A stretch of DNA of 64,000 nucleotides from Planctomycetota bacterium. GTDB lineage: Bacteria > Planctomycetota > Planctomycetia > Pirellulales > Pirellulaceae. Made by a program: the position numbers and the translations under genes. The DNA lies in assembly GCA_963204915.1 (NCBI GenBank), contig CAUJHS010000071.1, positions 1-64,000 of the forward strand. The letters are read 5' to 3'. Below the pieces are notes generated by a model. It saw only the letters and a list, made by a program, of their open reading frames with translations, made no database searches and had not been told where the DNA came from. Of this stretch, positions 18,201 to 26,818 are shown piece by piece. The first letter of the stretch is position 1. Each line of letters opens with the position of its first letter.

Positions 18201-19014
18201 CAATGCGATCGGCGTCTGCATACTTTTGTGGATTGTCAAACGCCGGACCGGAAATGATGAGCGGCGTGCGCGCTTCATCAATGAGGATATTGTCGACTTC
18301 GTCGATAATGGCGTAATGGAGAGGCCCCTGCGACTGTTGATACGGCTTCGGAAATCGATCGTCGCCTCGAGCAGCGGGCCGCATGTTATCGCGAAGGTAA
18401 TCAAAGCCAAATTCGTTATTTGTGCCGTAGGTAATGTCGCATGCATAAGCTTTTTGTCGATCGTTGACCGACATATCGCTTTGAATCGCTCCTACGGTCA
18501 GCCCAAGCCCCATATAGAGGGGGCCCATCCACTCCATATCTCGCCGCGCCAAATAGTCGTTTACCGTGACAACGTGAACGCCACGCCCTTCAAGTGCGTT
18601 CAGATAGGCCGGAAGTGTCGCTACTAGCGTTTTGCCTTCGCCAGTAACCATTTCTGCAATTGCGCCACTGTGCAATACCATGCCGCCGATCATCTGCACA
18701 TCGTAATGGCGCATGCCGAGGAAGCGTTTTCCGCCTTCGCGCACCGTAGCGAATGCTTCGATCAACAGGTCGTCTACCGTTTCACCGGCAGCAAGTCGCT
18801 TTCGAAAGATTGCGGTTTGTTCACGCAGTTCGCCCTCGCTCATCGCCTCAAACCGAGCTTCCAAATCTTGGATCGCTTGGATGTTCGCCTGTAGTCGTCG
18901 TACCGTCCTGGCGTTGGCGGAGCCGAATAACGAGGTGACACCCTTCTCAAACCCGCCGAGAATGGCGTTGAAGAATAGTCCCGTATTTTCCCAGATGCGT
19001 TCCAGAGTTTCCAT
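15277..19014 (-). CDS. secA: Preprotein translocase ATPase SecA, enlarged form
   Basis: A 1245-residue protein that drives export through SecYEG by ATP hydrolysis. Walker A is TGEGKT at 124-129, the DEAD-like box is IIDEVDNILIDEARTP from 237, and NBD2 carries the conserved ATNMAGRGTDI at 561-571 and GRCGRQGDPGSSRF at 645-658. The C-terminus has the SEC-C zinc motif PCWCGSGKKYKNCH at 1222-1235. The protein is about 340 residues longer than E. coli SecA (901). Two additions explain this: a 45-residue beta-rich insert in NBD2 (461-506) and an enlarged helical wing region (830-1085) made of four related 37-residue units (see findings). The ATG at 19014 fits the family start. Confidence 0.97.
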   Translation of the reverse strand: METLERIWENTGLFFNAILGGFEKGVTSLFGSANARTVRRLQANIQAIQDLEARFEAMSEGELREQTAIFRKRLAAGETVDDLLIEAFATVREGGKRFLGMRHYDVQMIGGMVLHSGAIAEMVTGEGKTLVATLPAYLNALEGRGVHVVTVNDYLARRDMEWMGPLYMGLGLTVGAIQSDMSVNDRQKAYACDITYGTNNEFGFDYLRDNMRPAARGDDRFPKPYQQSQGPLHYAIIDEVDNILIDEARTPLIISGPAFDNPQKYADADRIARLLKEGVHFEVKEKEHSAHLTEDGVREAEHLAGVESFYTAGHMDWPHLIDNALKAHYLYKRDVNYVVEGDKVVIIDEFTGRKMEGRQWSDGLHQAVEAKERVKIKEETQTLATITLQNFFKLYNKICGMTGTAMTEANEFYKIYKLDVVAIPTNRSMRRIEHPDVIYQSEREKYNAVADEIERMIKWDVVVHKNGETTCGELVSETNQEVTVSLPEKKGKSSIPLSQVRSIERKGRPVLVGTVSIEKSERLSRLLTQRGIKHQVLNAKYHKREAEIVAQAGRLGAVTIATNMAGRGTDIILGGNAETMAWALLQDKYATRLDVPREEWDALVDEIEQREDMKVQGEQVKELGGLHVIGTERHESRRIDLQLRGRCGRQGDPGSSRFFLSLEDDLMRIFIGKDWVRNILQRLGMQEGEAIESRLVTRRIEAAQKKVEERNFEIRKNLLEYDEVMDFQRKRVYGYRQQILDGADCKQLILTMIREQVDNYVTRFLGPLYGCETFAAWAASQVHMSRPLDPRMFRGADIGDAETMVRDEALREAESDIFEKIEENLPEGDDEEDTTQEWNWEALARFSNARWGTNFRDRDLKKIGRDQLAETLIAEAEKFIDHQDLRQGAPLLQEDYGVRTTVIWAEQKYGVKVDLAEAKKFEAPELKRRIVELATRSYEDKEAEYPIMAGLYRYSVPGGGGQRRLDRENLIAWASDRFGCKLDLEEFKNKQRDEIRAALLKYSRESQRQSAEKLRVVKKKINDLFSNAEPGATLGQLAGGNGSLHSLDAWLKMHFNEEAPQVDELKGMEAGEVERRLCDLVQEQFRPEMRRMERQVLLQLVDGAWKDHLLAMDHLRSSIGLVGYAQLDAKVEYKREGMRMFDEMWNSIGDRVTELVFRMEQLDEGFVSSTWVETAAVHDQAPRQSLETATDEQQAAIDASQSGDARQEPIRNREKKPGRNDPCWCGSGKKYKNCHLRQDHAAQGL

Positions 19015-19311
19015 GAGACGACGCGCAACCAGCGCCTATTGGGAGGATCGAAGGCGATGCGCCCCCCGGCCTCATGCCGTTCCACGCGCGCAACACCATA
19101 ATTCACAGCAGTTTATAACGATTGCGGGGTTTGGTCAACCGGAATCGAGCGGCAGGACAACGGCGGCACAACTGTTTGCCCAGATTTTTTCCCGGCGATT
19201 GGAATGGGTTTGTCATTCCTGCGACAAAGGAAATGTTTTTGCACACCGCGTCCGCTTGCCAATTGCTAGGCAATCTGCCAAGTTGCAGCGGGTGTCGCGT
19301 TCTCCCACTTT

Positions 19312-20142
19312 ATGCCCCAAGCGCGTCTGTTAACTGTGTCGCGAACGCCATATACGACCGACATTCGCGGACAACTGGTGCTGTTAGGTACTGGCACTTC
19401 CGTCGGGGTTCCGACCATTGGATGCGGGTGTGATGTGTGCCGAAGCAACGACCCCCGTAACCAACGTACTCGATGTAGTGTCGTTGCTGGTTTACCAAGT
19501 GGAAATCTACTAATTGACACCTCCCCCGATTTGCGGACGCAACTCCTGCGCGAGCGCATCGGGATCATTCACGCAGTCGTTTATACTCACGATCATGCGG
19601 ACCATCTCTATGGATTGGATGACCTGCGGCTGTTTCCGTTTTATCTGGGCCATCCGGTGCCCGTGTATTGTGAGCCGATCGTCGAACGGCGGATTCGACG
19701 ATCATTCGACTACGCGTTTTCCAACGAAGAACCAACCCACGTGGGCGCGGCTCCAGCCTTGGATATTCGCTCCATATCAACGACGCCGTTTTCAGTCTTA
19801 GGCGTTCCCATTGTTCCCATTCGCCTGCGACACGGTCCTCGATTCGAGGTTCTGGGATTTCGTATTGGGAATATTGCGTATTGTACGGACACGAACGAAA
19901 TCCCGACGGAGAGTTGGCCCCTGCTTGAAGACCTAGATGTCTTGATCTTGGATGCACTGCGGCTTCGCCCTCATGCGACCCACTTTAGCTTGGATGAAGC
20001 CGTCGAGGTGGCCAAAACGTTGAAACCACAGCAAACTTATTTCACGCACGTTTCGCACGAGTTGGACTACACCGCAACGAACGCCCGGCTGCCCAAGCGT
20101 ATGGCGCTGGCATACGATGGGATGCGAATCCCTCTCACCTGA
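19312..20142 (+). CDS. PhnP-like metallo-beta-lactamase fold hydrolase
   Basis: A 276-residue protein. LLGTGTSVGVPTIGCGCDVC near residue 24 is the PhnP/cyclic-phosphodiesterase lead, with the cysteines of the extra zinc site. TRCSVV and LLIDTSPDLR follow, then the metal motif THDHADH, and later YCTDTNEIP (bridging Asp), LILDALR and FTHVSHE. Members are two-metal phosphodiesterases, such as PhnP, which cleaves 1,2-cyclic phospho-sugars. No phn genes are nearby, so the substrate is unknown. It is divergent from secA, with about 300 bases between, in which I see no clear element. FabI follows after 14 bases, probably co-transcribed. Confidence 0.9.
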   Translation: MPQARLLTVSRTPYTTDIRGQLVLLGTGTSVGVPTIGCGCDVCRSNDPRNQRTRCSVVAGLPSGNLLIDTSPDLRTQLLRERIGIIHAVVYTHDHADHLYGLDDLRLFPFYLGHPVPVYCEPIVERRIRRSFDYAFSNEEPTHVGAAPALDIRSISTTPFSVLGVPIVPIRLRHGPRFEVLGFRIGNIAYCTDTNEIPTESWPLLEDLDVLILDALRLRPHATHFSLDEAVEVAKTLKPQQTYFTHVSHELDYTATNARLPKRMALAYDGMRIPLT

Positions 20143-20156
20143 TGTGCTAAAAACAC

Positions 20157-20960
20157 ATGGATTTTCTGCAGTTTTCCGATAAGTCTTATCTCGTTTTTGG
20201 CGTTGCGAATCGTAAGAGTGTGGCGTTCCACACAGCCAATGCCATTCGCGCGGCGGGCGGGCATGTCACGTATGTGGTGCGAAATGAAGCTCGCCGTGAC
20301 AGCGTTCGTAAACTCCTAGGTGATGCGCCAATACACATCTGTGACGTAGAAAACGAAGAACATGTGGCCAATTTGCCGGAGCAACTTGCGAAGTATGGCA
20401 AGTGTTTCCACGGCTTGGTTCATTCGATCGCATTTGCGGACTACGAGGGCGCTGTAAGGCCGTTTCACGAAACGACCAAAACGCAATTTCTAAGGGCCGT
20501 GGATGTCTCCTGCTATTCCCTTTTGGCCATTAGCAACGCGATGAAGCCGTTGCTGGATCCAGAGGCTTCCGTGGTGACAATTTCTATTTCTACTACACGA
20601 ATGGCGAGTGAAAGTTATGGATTCATGGCGCCCGTCAAGGCTGCGCTCGACTCGTCAGTAGCGTTTTTGGCCAAATCATTTAGTCGGTTTTCGCGCGTTC
20701 GATTTAACGCCGTTGCTCCCGGATTGCTAAAAACGTCCGCCTCAGCCGGCATTCCCGGCTACGTCGACTCATATCTGTACGCCGAACACGTGATTCCTCG
20801 AAAACAAGCCGTGCAAACCGAAGAAGTTGCAAATGTTGTTGCATTTTTGCTCAGTCCGCGATCCTCCGGAATCAACGCACAATCCGTAATTGTTGATGCA
20901 GGAATGTCAATAAATTACTTTGACCGCGATTTGATCGACCAATTTATGCGTGGCAGTTGA
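20157..20960 (+). CDS. fabI: Enoyl-[acyl-carrier-protein] reductase (NADH)
   Basis: A 267-residue short-chain-dehydrogenase-fold enzyme that reduces the trans-2 double bond in the last step of fatty acid elongation. The nucleotide-binding start is the FabI variant [15 protein letters not shown] rather than the classical GxxxGx[11 protein letters not shown] follows and the catalytic pair has the FabI spacing Tyr-x6-Lys (SYGFMAPVK). The C-terminal [14 protein letters not shown] matches the family. The length is typical. It begins 14 bases after the PhnP-like gene on the same strand and converges on the hypothetical gene at 21032. Confidence 0.95.
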   Translation: MDFLQFSDKSYLVFGVANRKSVAFHTANAIRAAGGHVTYVVRNEARRDSVRKLLGDAPIHICDVENEEHVANLPEQLAKYGKCFHGLVHSIAFADYEGAVRPFHETTKTQFLRAVDVSCYSLLAISNAMKPLLDPEASVVTISISTTRMASESYGFMAPVKAALDSSVAFLAKSFSRFSRVRFNAVAPGLLKTSASAGIPGYVDSYLYAEHVIPRKQAVQTEEVANVVAFLLSPRSSGINAQSVIVDAGMSINYFDRDLIDQFMRGS

Positions 20961-21031
20961 ATCGCCCGAGTGGCGAGAAACGAAGCGCGCGACATTCGCC
21001 TGGGGCATATGTAACAGCGGCATCACATGAT

Positions 21032-21814
21032 TTACGTGGTCAAGGGAGGCGGCTCGGCAAGCCATTGACGGTAACAAGCGATTGCGGAGGCAAAATCGGC
21101 GGCGCGCTCGAGAAACCAACCTCGTGCGCGTCCTCGCCGAATTACGCCCTTCTCCAACGGGTCCGGAAATAGCTCGTGAAGTATTTGGACATCGCTCGCT
21201 GGTGCTTCTCCCTGTTGTCTTAAGCGCGACTTGTGCAAATCGCTCGGATGAATTATTTGGAGATAACTCAGTCCACGGGCTGGCCCACGAATGAGAAACG
21301 CCCCAAGCCCATGATTCTGATCAAATAGTGTTTCGGATTGAGGAGTCGGGAATACCTGCTGAAACCCATTTTCTTCATTGTTCATGAGCATCCATATTTC
21401 CTCAGCCGCCACATGGCTCGCAAGGGTTAAGTGGGGCTCGGAATGGAGCAATTCCGTTTGCACTGAAACGATAATCTCAACGCCGCCCAAACTCCCTGGA
21501 GCAAGGCTGGATCGTAGCCAGCGCCAATAGATTTGCGAAGATACCGCGTCATCCGGCTCATGATGGTACGTGGCGATCAAATCATCCCCACGCGTATAAC
21601 AATCGGTCAAAACCACTCCTTGCTGTCCCTGTTCAAACAACACCCCAAGAAGTGACTTGGCGGGGAACGCCGTACCACTTACGAGCCAGCGGCGCAGCCC
21701 GTCTTGCGGGCGGTGCAAATTCAAATCCGCTGTGAGTTCGTTGCTTACCAGTTGAGCAGGAAGAATGGGAGCAAGTCGTGTCGATACCGCGGGAAGTCGC
21801 CAGGTCGAATCCAT
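21032..21814 (-). CDS. Hypothetical protein
   Basis: A 260-residue soluble protein without signal peptide or membrane segments, which I do not recognise. The composition is that of a normal globular alpha/beta protein, with a hydrophobic-patterned beta region (GVVLTDCYTRGDDLIATY, GGVEIIVSVQTELL) and a C-terminal helical part with ERAADFASAIACYRQWL, which looks like one TPR-type helix pair. The start ATG lies just downstream of a strong hairpin with a T-run on the same strand (21847-21884), which could control it. Confidence 0.6.
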   Translation of the reverse strand: MDSTWRLPAVSTRLAPILPAQLVSNELTADLNLHRPQDGLRRWLVSGTAFPAKSLLGVLFEQGQQGVVLTDCYTRGDDLIATYHHEPDDAVSSQIYWRWLRSSLAPGSLGGVEIIVSVQTELLHSEPHLTLASHVAAEEIWMLMNNEENGFQQVFPTPQSETLFDQNHGLGAFLIRGPARGLSYLQIIHPSDLHKSRLRQQGEAPASDVQILHELFPDPLEKGVIRRGRARGWFLERAADFASAIACYRQWLAEPPPLTT

Positions 21815-21846
21815 GATTCCGTGATCTCAACCATGCAAAACTCAAT

Positions 21847-21884
21847 AAAAAACCCCGTCGTCCGCACAAGGCGAAACGACGGGG
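21847..21884 (-). terminator. Intrinsic terminator or attenuator upstream of the 21032-21814 gene
   Basis: A perfect 9-bp stem CCCCGTCGT/ACGACGGGG (21853-21861 with 21876-21884) and, on the minus strand, a run of six T directly after it (21847-21852). It can only stop transcription going left. The next gene to the right is on the plus strand, so no coding gene needs this terminator, and a minus-strand gene starts 33 bases further on. The rest of the gap 21815-22137 holds nothing else I can recognise. Confidence 0.75.
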
Positions 21885-22137
21885 CCGGAACAGAGAAGAG
21901 GCCAAAAGCGCAAAACGTAAAAGGAAATATAAGGAAAGTTGAATATTTGAATTGACCAGCGCTAATTGATCTCTCCCCTGATATTACCAGGATCGCGTTC
22001 TCTGTCCATAGTTTTGGGCTCAAAAAACCGAGATTTCTGGCGCCTTGATTTTGTCAAGATGCGTAAGACAAGAGGGCTCCAGAGTTTTCTCTTGCCCTAA
22101 ACTTCCACTTCGCTTCGTTCAACGAAGGTTGGTAACG

Positions 22138-22938
22138 ATGTCCGAATTCCTTTCCGTGTGCCAACTTGCAGCGCGTGCCGGAGGCCAAGTCCTGATGAAC
22201 TGGAAAGGCAAGGCAAAGCTTCGCGAAAAAGGTCATCGAGACTTAGTCACCGAAGCCGACTTGGCTTCCCAGCAAGAAATCCGGCGCATTATTCACACGA
22301 ACTTTCCCGACCACGACTTCTTGGGTGAAGAAGAGGATACGTCCATCGTGCCCCCGGCCGGTCGACGCCACAAATATTGTTGGATTGTTGACCCCTTAGA
22401 TGGGACGATGAACTACGTGCATCGGTTACGCTCATTTGCCGTTTCTATCGCTTTAGAAGAGCGCGGACAAATCATCACCGGAGTAGTGTACGATCCTGAA
22501 CTCGACGAACTTTACCACGCCGAATTGGGCTACGGAGCCTTTCTCAATGACACGCCAATTCAGACTAGCGGATGTCAATCCGCCGAGAACGCCCTCGTAG
22601 CGGTCAGTTTGCCGCCGAACGTCCCCCGAGGATCGGTGGAGATCGCCCGCATGATTGAGACCATCCATGCCTGTCAAGGAGTTCGGCGTCTTGGATCGGC
22701 AGCCCTCAATCTCTGCTACGTGGCCCAAGGCAGCTTGGATGCTTATTGGGCGACCAGTGTAAAAATCTGGGATATCGCCGCCGGCATGCTAATTTTGCGC
22801 GAGGCGGGAGGGGCTGTAGCATCACTCGCAGGAGGGCCCGTGGATTTAGATCGTCCCCACTTTGCCGCAGCAGCAACATTACCTTTGCAGCGAGAACTTT
22901 GCGAAATCCTCACTCGAGCGCGGAGTGAGACTCAATGA
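22138..22938 (+). CDS. Inositol monophosphatase family protein
   Basis: A 266-residue Mg-dependent phosphatase of the inositol monophosphatase/SuhB fold. Metal ligands are visible in FLGEEEDTS (Glu-Glu), the signature WIVDPLDGTMNYVH and the C-terminal VKIWDIAAGMLILREAGG. Members hydrolyse inositol monophosphate, 3'-phosphoadenosine 5'-phosphate or histidinol phosphate; which one applies here cannot be told. The ATG at 22138 has AAGG about nine bases upstream and matches the family start. The frame extends upstream to 22045, but that part does not look coding. Confidence 0.92.
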   Translation: MSEFLSVCQLAARAGGQVLMNWKGKAKLREKGHRDLVTEADLASQQEIRRIIHTNFPDHDFLGEEEDTSIVPPAGRRHKYCWIVDPLDGTMNYVHRLRSFAVSIALEERGQIITGVVYDPELDELYHAELGYGAFLNDTPIQTSGCQSAENALVAVSLPPNVPRGSVEIARMIETIHACQGVRRLGSAALNLCYVAQGSLDAYWATSVKIWDIAAGMLILREAGGAVASLAGGPVDLDRPHFAAAATLPLQRELCEILTRARSETQ

Positions 22939-23308
22939 TTGTTACTCAAGTGAGGCGCCGTTCATGTTAATGCGTTGGTTTCGTTATTGAAGATCACACC
23001 AGGAGTGTACGAATTGCTTGGATAGTCGGTCTACCCCAGCTAGACTAAACAAGGTGCTTTTAGTTTTTAGCGGATGAACAAGACGACGACGGCCAATTAG
23101 AAGGCTGCAGGCGTAGATGGCCAACCGGCACGGAAAGACCACGTTGAATGTATAGTCAACACCAATCCCGTTCGGGATTGAAACCAATCTTGTCATGGGG
23201 CATTAGTTGGTGATTCTCATCAATTTGCCGTTCAAGGAAAAAGTCTCGGTCGTTGTCAAAAATTCTTGAGGTTGTTACCCAAATGAGGGAAAGTTCGAGG
23301 AACTTGTG
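22939..23308. other. Intergenic region upstream of the giant-protein operon
   Basis: About 370 bases that should contain the promoter for the three-gene operon that starts at 23309. I see a GAGGA ribosome binding site just before the start but no clear terminator after the phosphatase gene. A nine-codon plus-strand mini-frame at 22964-22990 is not convincing. Confidence 0.4.
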
Positions 23309-26300
23309 ATGGGGACGAAGTTTGCCCAATGGAATGTTTCCTTCGCGTGGGTAATTGCGATCTCCGCGTCCGTTGCAATGGCGCAAGAATCGACGACGGA
23401 CAACCCAGTTGCGCCACGCGCCCCCCTCGAGAATGCGGTAAAGCCGAAGGAAGTATCTTCATTGTCCGACGTTCGCGAGGCGCCACTCCAAACCCTTCTC
23501 CAACCGAACAAGTCAGGCGAGCTAGTTCCGGTACCTGTTTTTGCGCCGACGACGGACGGCGAATTGAAGCAGCACGTGATGACGTGGGAGGACATCGATC
23601 AACTACTCGATCAAAGTGCGGATGAACAAGGTCCTCGGGTAACATGCCGCGAAGTTTCAATTACCGGCTCCGCGCAAGGCGAACGAGCCGATTTGACGAT
23701 CGAATTGACACTTTTTGCTTCAGCGCACCGGTGGGTGCGAGCGCCAATTGGATTATCCAATGTGGTCCTATCTGGTTACGAGGCAACAAGTAGAGGTTTT
23801 TTGGAATACGACGAGAAAGATGGTTTCGTCTTCTGGATCGAACCGACGGATCGAAATTCTCTTGCCCAAGACAAGGCCAAGCCATCCCCGAGCGATCCCG
23901 ATGGGGAAATGATGATGCCCGCCATTCGCTCATTACAATTGGTCGAACGGCGCCTAACTTTGCATGTCTTGGCGCCGGTCGTCTCTAACGGGGCAGAACA
24001 TCGATTGTCGTTGCGAGTCCCGCGCGCATCACAGGCGCATATGGACTTAATTGTCGATGTGCCCGAGGCGGTCGCCAACGTCATTGGCGGCGACGCTTTA
24101 GTCACTACTCAAGATGACACGAAGGCTAATACACGAATCAAAATCGAAGGAGTTGGCGGCGAGTGGATTACCACGTGGCGTCCGCAGCGCGCGACAACAG
24201 CGCCTCCGGCGCCGATTCTCGATTCACAAGGTATTTTTGAGGTGGCGATCGACGAAAACGATCGTATCGAGTGCAGCGCTCGTTTAACGGTACGCAGTCT
24301 TAGCGAACCGTTTGAATCATTTCGGGTCAAGTTGCCGCCGGGAATGCGCCTCGCGCCGCACCCTACAACCGAGTATGAACTCGAACCAATTGAAACGCCC
24401 GAATCGCCGGATGATAACGGTATTCGCGTGGTCGAAGTGCGTCTCCGGCAAGCGACAGTAGGACCAATTACAGTGCGCCTCGACGCCGTTTCGCTAGGAC
24501 AGTCGCCACAATCATCCTTCATTGAAGTGGCAGGCTTTCAAGTAACTGACGCTGTGGAGCAATGGGGACACGTTTTGCTGATTTCCTCCGGAGATCGTTC
24601 CATAAGTTGGGTTGAATCGCCGGAGATCGCCCAAGTGAATGAAGCCCCCCCGCCCTTGCGGCGAAGTGACGACGTGGTGGCACGATTCAAATTCTTTGCT
24701 CAGCCCTTCTCGTTGCAAATCAAGGCTTCGCCAAAGAAGACGCGAATCCGTGTTGAACCGGTTTACCTCGTCGAAGTCTTTTCTGACCAGGTTAAGTTGA
24801 CCGCAACCTTCAAATACCAAATCCAAGGGGCTAAGGCAAGTTTTGTTCACGTGGACATACAGGGATGGGAAGTTGAGTCGGTCGGCGGCGACGATGTTGT
24901 CAACGGCGGTGGATTGAAGTTTGATCAACTTGCCCCCTTGGAAATCCCCTTTCGCACGGCAGTCGCAGGTGATGTCACCGTGCGCGTGACCGCACGCCGA
25001 ATCGTCCAAGGCCCCAGTGGTTCTTTGCGGATTCCGCTTCCCAATCCCTCCGGCGACTTCCTGGCGTCGGCGATGCTCGCCGTCGCTCCCAGCGAGAATA
25101 TCGAACTCATCCCCCAACTTGAACAATCGCATGGGCTGATTTCCGAGCCTCCAACTTCGGTAGAGGGCTTGCCCCTGGAACGTCCCGCGGGCTACTTCTT
25201 CCGTTCGCGCGCAGGAGACGCGGGCCCCGTGCTTAGCGCCACGTATGAGGTGAAAGCGCGCCATATTGCCGTCGACGCAACGGCTGATGTCGTTTTGAAC
25301 GAAACCCGTGTTGATGTGCGGCAGGCGTTCACCTACACCATCGCGTTTGAACCGCTCGACGAATTGATTCTCGTGGCGCCACGCAAAATTTTTGAAAATG
25401 GCAGACTCTATTTTCAGCATGAAGGAGAAACGATCATTCCTTCGCAAGAGGAAGGCAACGGCGACGATCCCGTCCGATTGAAGTTCAGGCTTCCTCTCGC
25501 CGTGGGACGTCGGACCCTGACAGCAAACTTTTCCCTGCAACTCCCTGAAACGCGGTCTCGTCAAACTGTCGATTACAACGTTCCCTTGATCGTGCCGTGG
25601 CAGATCGATTCGTCGCCCAAATCCGCGCGGGACCGTCGGTTTACAGCGCGCATTTCGACTCGTGGATCATTACGTTTATCGATGGGTCAGAGCAAATGGA
25701 AAGCATTGATGTCTGCCGACTCGCAACCAACGGACGTCGAATCATTTGAACTGATTGGCGACTCAACAGTCACCGAGTTGCCCCTCCGCGTGACGCGCAC
25801 CGGCGCTGAAACGCGCCAAATCGTTGTTGATAAGGCATGGCTGCAAAGCTGGTTGACGCCCCTACATCGTCGTGACCGCATAACCCTGCGTCTAACAACG
25901 GATGAAGATTGGTTGCACGTACAACTTCCGGTTGACGCCGACACAAACTCGGTCCTCGCATTTGTAAACGGCCAGGAAGTGGTGCGGGGAGAAGTCCTAT
26001 CTATCGAACCAGCAACTCAATCGAGAGGAAATGGCGTTGGCTTCGCGCGTGTGAGCCTTAACCTCGCGGCGTTGAATAAGAGTGAATATACGATTGAAGT
26101 CTGGTATGGTTTTACCGCACATCGGAGTCAATCGTTGGAAATGAAACTGGAGTCTCCACGGATCGAAAACGCCTCGTGGGTGCGTCAATTGTATTGGCAG
26201 TTAGTGCTTCCTAGCGACGAGCATCTAATCGACTCCACTGCGGATATGAACGCCGAAACGCAATGGAATTGGACCGGTTGGTTCTGGGAAAGGAAGCCCA

Positions 26301-26818
26301 ATCTTGAACAAAACGATCTTGAGCAATGGATTGGGGCTTCCATCCAACCGGCGCCCTCAGACGCACAGGTATACCTTTTCAGCACTTTCGGACAGCCCAA
26401 TTCTTTACGCGTCGTTTCGGTCCGGCGTCACACGGCAGTTTTCGCGTTGTCGGGTACAGTGTTGATTTTTGGACTTATTTGGGTGCGCGCGGCAGGTCGC
26501 GGACGCCAGCGCCTTCTTGCCGCAGGCGTTTTCGCCGCAATGATTCTCTTGGGGCTTGCGATGGCCGTCGCAACCGACTTGGCGTTGCTGGCAGCGCAAG
26601 GCGCATCGCTAGGAGTGGTTGGCGTCGCCTTTGCGTGGCTCGTATCGAAAATTGTGGCGGGAAAGAACGCCTCGCACTCGAACGCTCGTTTGCCTCGTGC
26701 TTCATCGCAAGTTCGCATTGTGACAGTCGAACCGTCCAATGGGAATGGAAACCAGTCTTCGTATGCGACGACCGCGACGGCGCCTTCGCCTTCACTCACT
26801 CGTGAATCGGCTTCATGA
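23309..26818 (+). CDS. Giant exported membrane-anchored protein, unknown function
   Basis: A 1169-residue protein with a signal peptide (cleavage likely after AMA, about residue 25). After a low-complexity spacer come repeated beta-strand-rich modules up to about residue 1040, then three to four membrane segments near the C-terminus (from about 1047: FALSGTVLIFGLIWV, then LLAAGVFAAMILLGLAMAVA and a third) and a Ser/Thr-rich tail. The ectodomain should be outside the cytoplasm. The ATG is at 23309 with GAGG eight bases upstream; a GTG directly before it is less likely. The stop overlaps the start of the next gene (ATGA), which indicates translational coupling. No enzymatic motif is recognisable. 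Confidence 0.8.
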   Translation: MGTKFAQWNVSFAWVIAISASVAMAQESTTDNPVAPRAPLENAVKPKEVSSLSDVREAPLQTLLQPNKSGELVPVPVFAPTTDGELKQHVMTWEDIDQLLDQSADEQGPRVTCREVSITGSAQGERADLTIELTLFASAHRWVRAPIGLSNVVLSGYEATSRGFLEYDEKDGFVFWIEPTDRNSLAQDKAKPSPSDPDGEMMMPAIRSLQLVERRLTLHVLAPVVSNGAEHRLSLRVPRASQAHMDLIVDVPEAVANVIGGDALVTTQDDTKANTRIKIEGVGGEWITTWRPQRATTAPPAPILDSQGIFEVAIDENDRIECSARLTVRSLSEPFESFRVKLPPGMRLAPHPTTEYELEPIETPESPDDNGIRVVEVRLRQATVGPITVRLDAVSLGQSPQSSFIEVAGFQVTDAVEQWGHVLLISSGDRSISWVESPEIAQVNEAPPPLRRSDDVVARFKFFAQPFSLQIKASPKKTRIRVEPVYLVEVFSDQVKLTATFKYQIQGAKASFVHVDIQGWEVESVGGDDVVNGGGLKFDQLAPLEIPFRTAVAGDVTVRVTARRIVQGPSGSLRIPLPNPSGDFLASAMLAVAPSENIELIPQLEQSHGLISEPPTSVEGLPLERPAGYFFRSRAGDAGPVLSATYEVKARHIAVDATADVVLNETRVDVRQAFTYTIAFEPLDELILVAPRKIFENGRLYFQHEGETIIPSQEEGNGDDPVRLKFRLPLAVGRRTLTANFSLQLPETRSRQTVDYNVPLIVPWQIDSSPKSARDRRFTARISTRGSLRLSMGQSKWKALMSADSQPTDVESFELIGDSTVTELPLRVTRTGAETRQIVVDKAWLQSWLTPLHRRDRITLRLTTDEDWLHVQLPVDADTNSVLAFVNGQEVVRGEVLSIEPATQSRGNGVGFARVSLNLAALNKSEYTIEVWYGFTAHRSQSLEMKLESPRIENASWVRQLYWQLVLPSDEHLIDSTADMNAETQWNWTGWFWERKPNLEQNDLEQWIGASIQPAPSDAQVYLFSTFGQPNSLRVVSVRRHTAVFALSGTVLIFGLIWVRAAGRGRQRLLAAGVFAAMILLGLAMAVATDLALLAAQGASLGVVGVAFAWLVSKIVAGKNASHSNARLPRASSQVRIVTVEPSNGNGNQSSYATTATAPSPSLTRESAS

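Noticed and set aside
17713-18627. Long plus-strand reading frame opposite secA (304 codons), and a similar one at 14916-15851 (311 codons)
   Set aside because: They lie antisense to secA and waaA, whose protein sequences are fully conserved; such frames come from the codon bias of the real strand and show no family motifs.
22964-22990. Nine-codon mini-frame whose MRWF resembles the start of the 2215-residue protein
   Set aside because: Too short and the match is four residues; chance is sufficient, and no leader-peptide logic is visible.
24512-25564. 350-codon minus-strand frame inside the giant exported protein gene
   Set aside because: It is opposite a clear coding frame with signal peptide and membrane segments, and its own sequence has no recognisable pattern.
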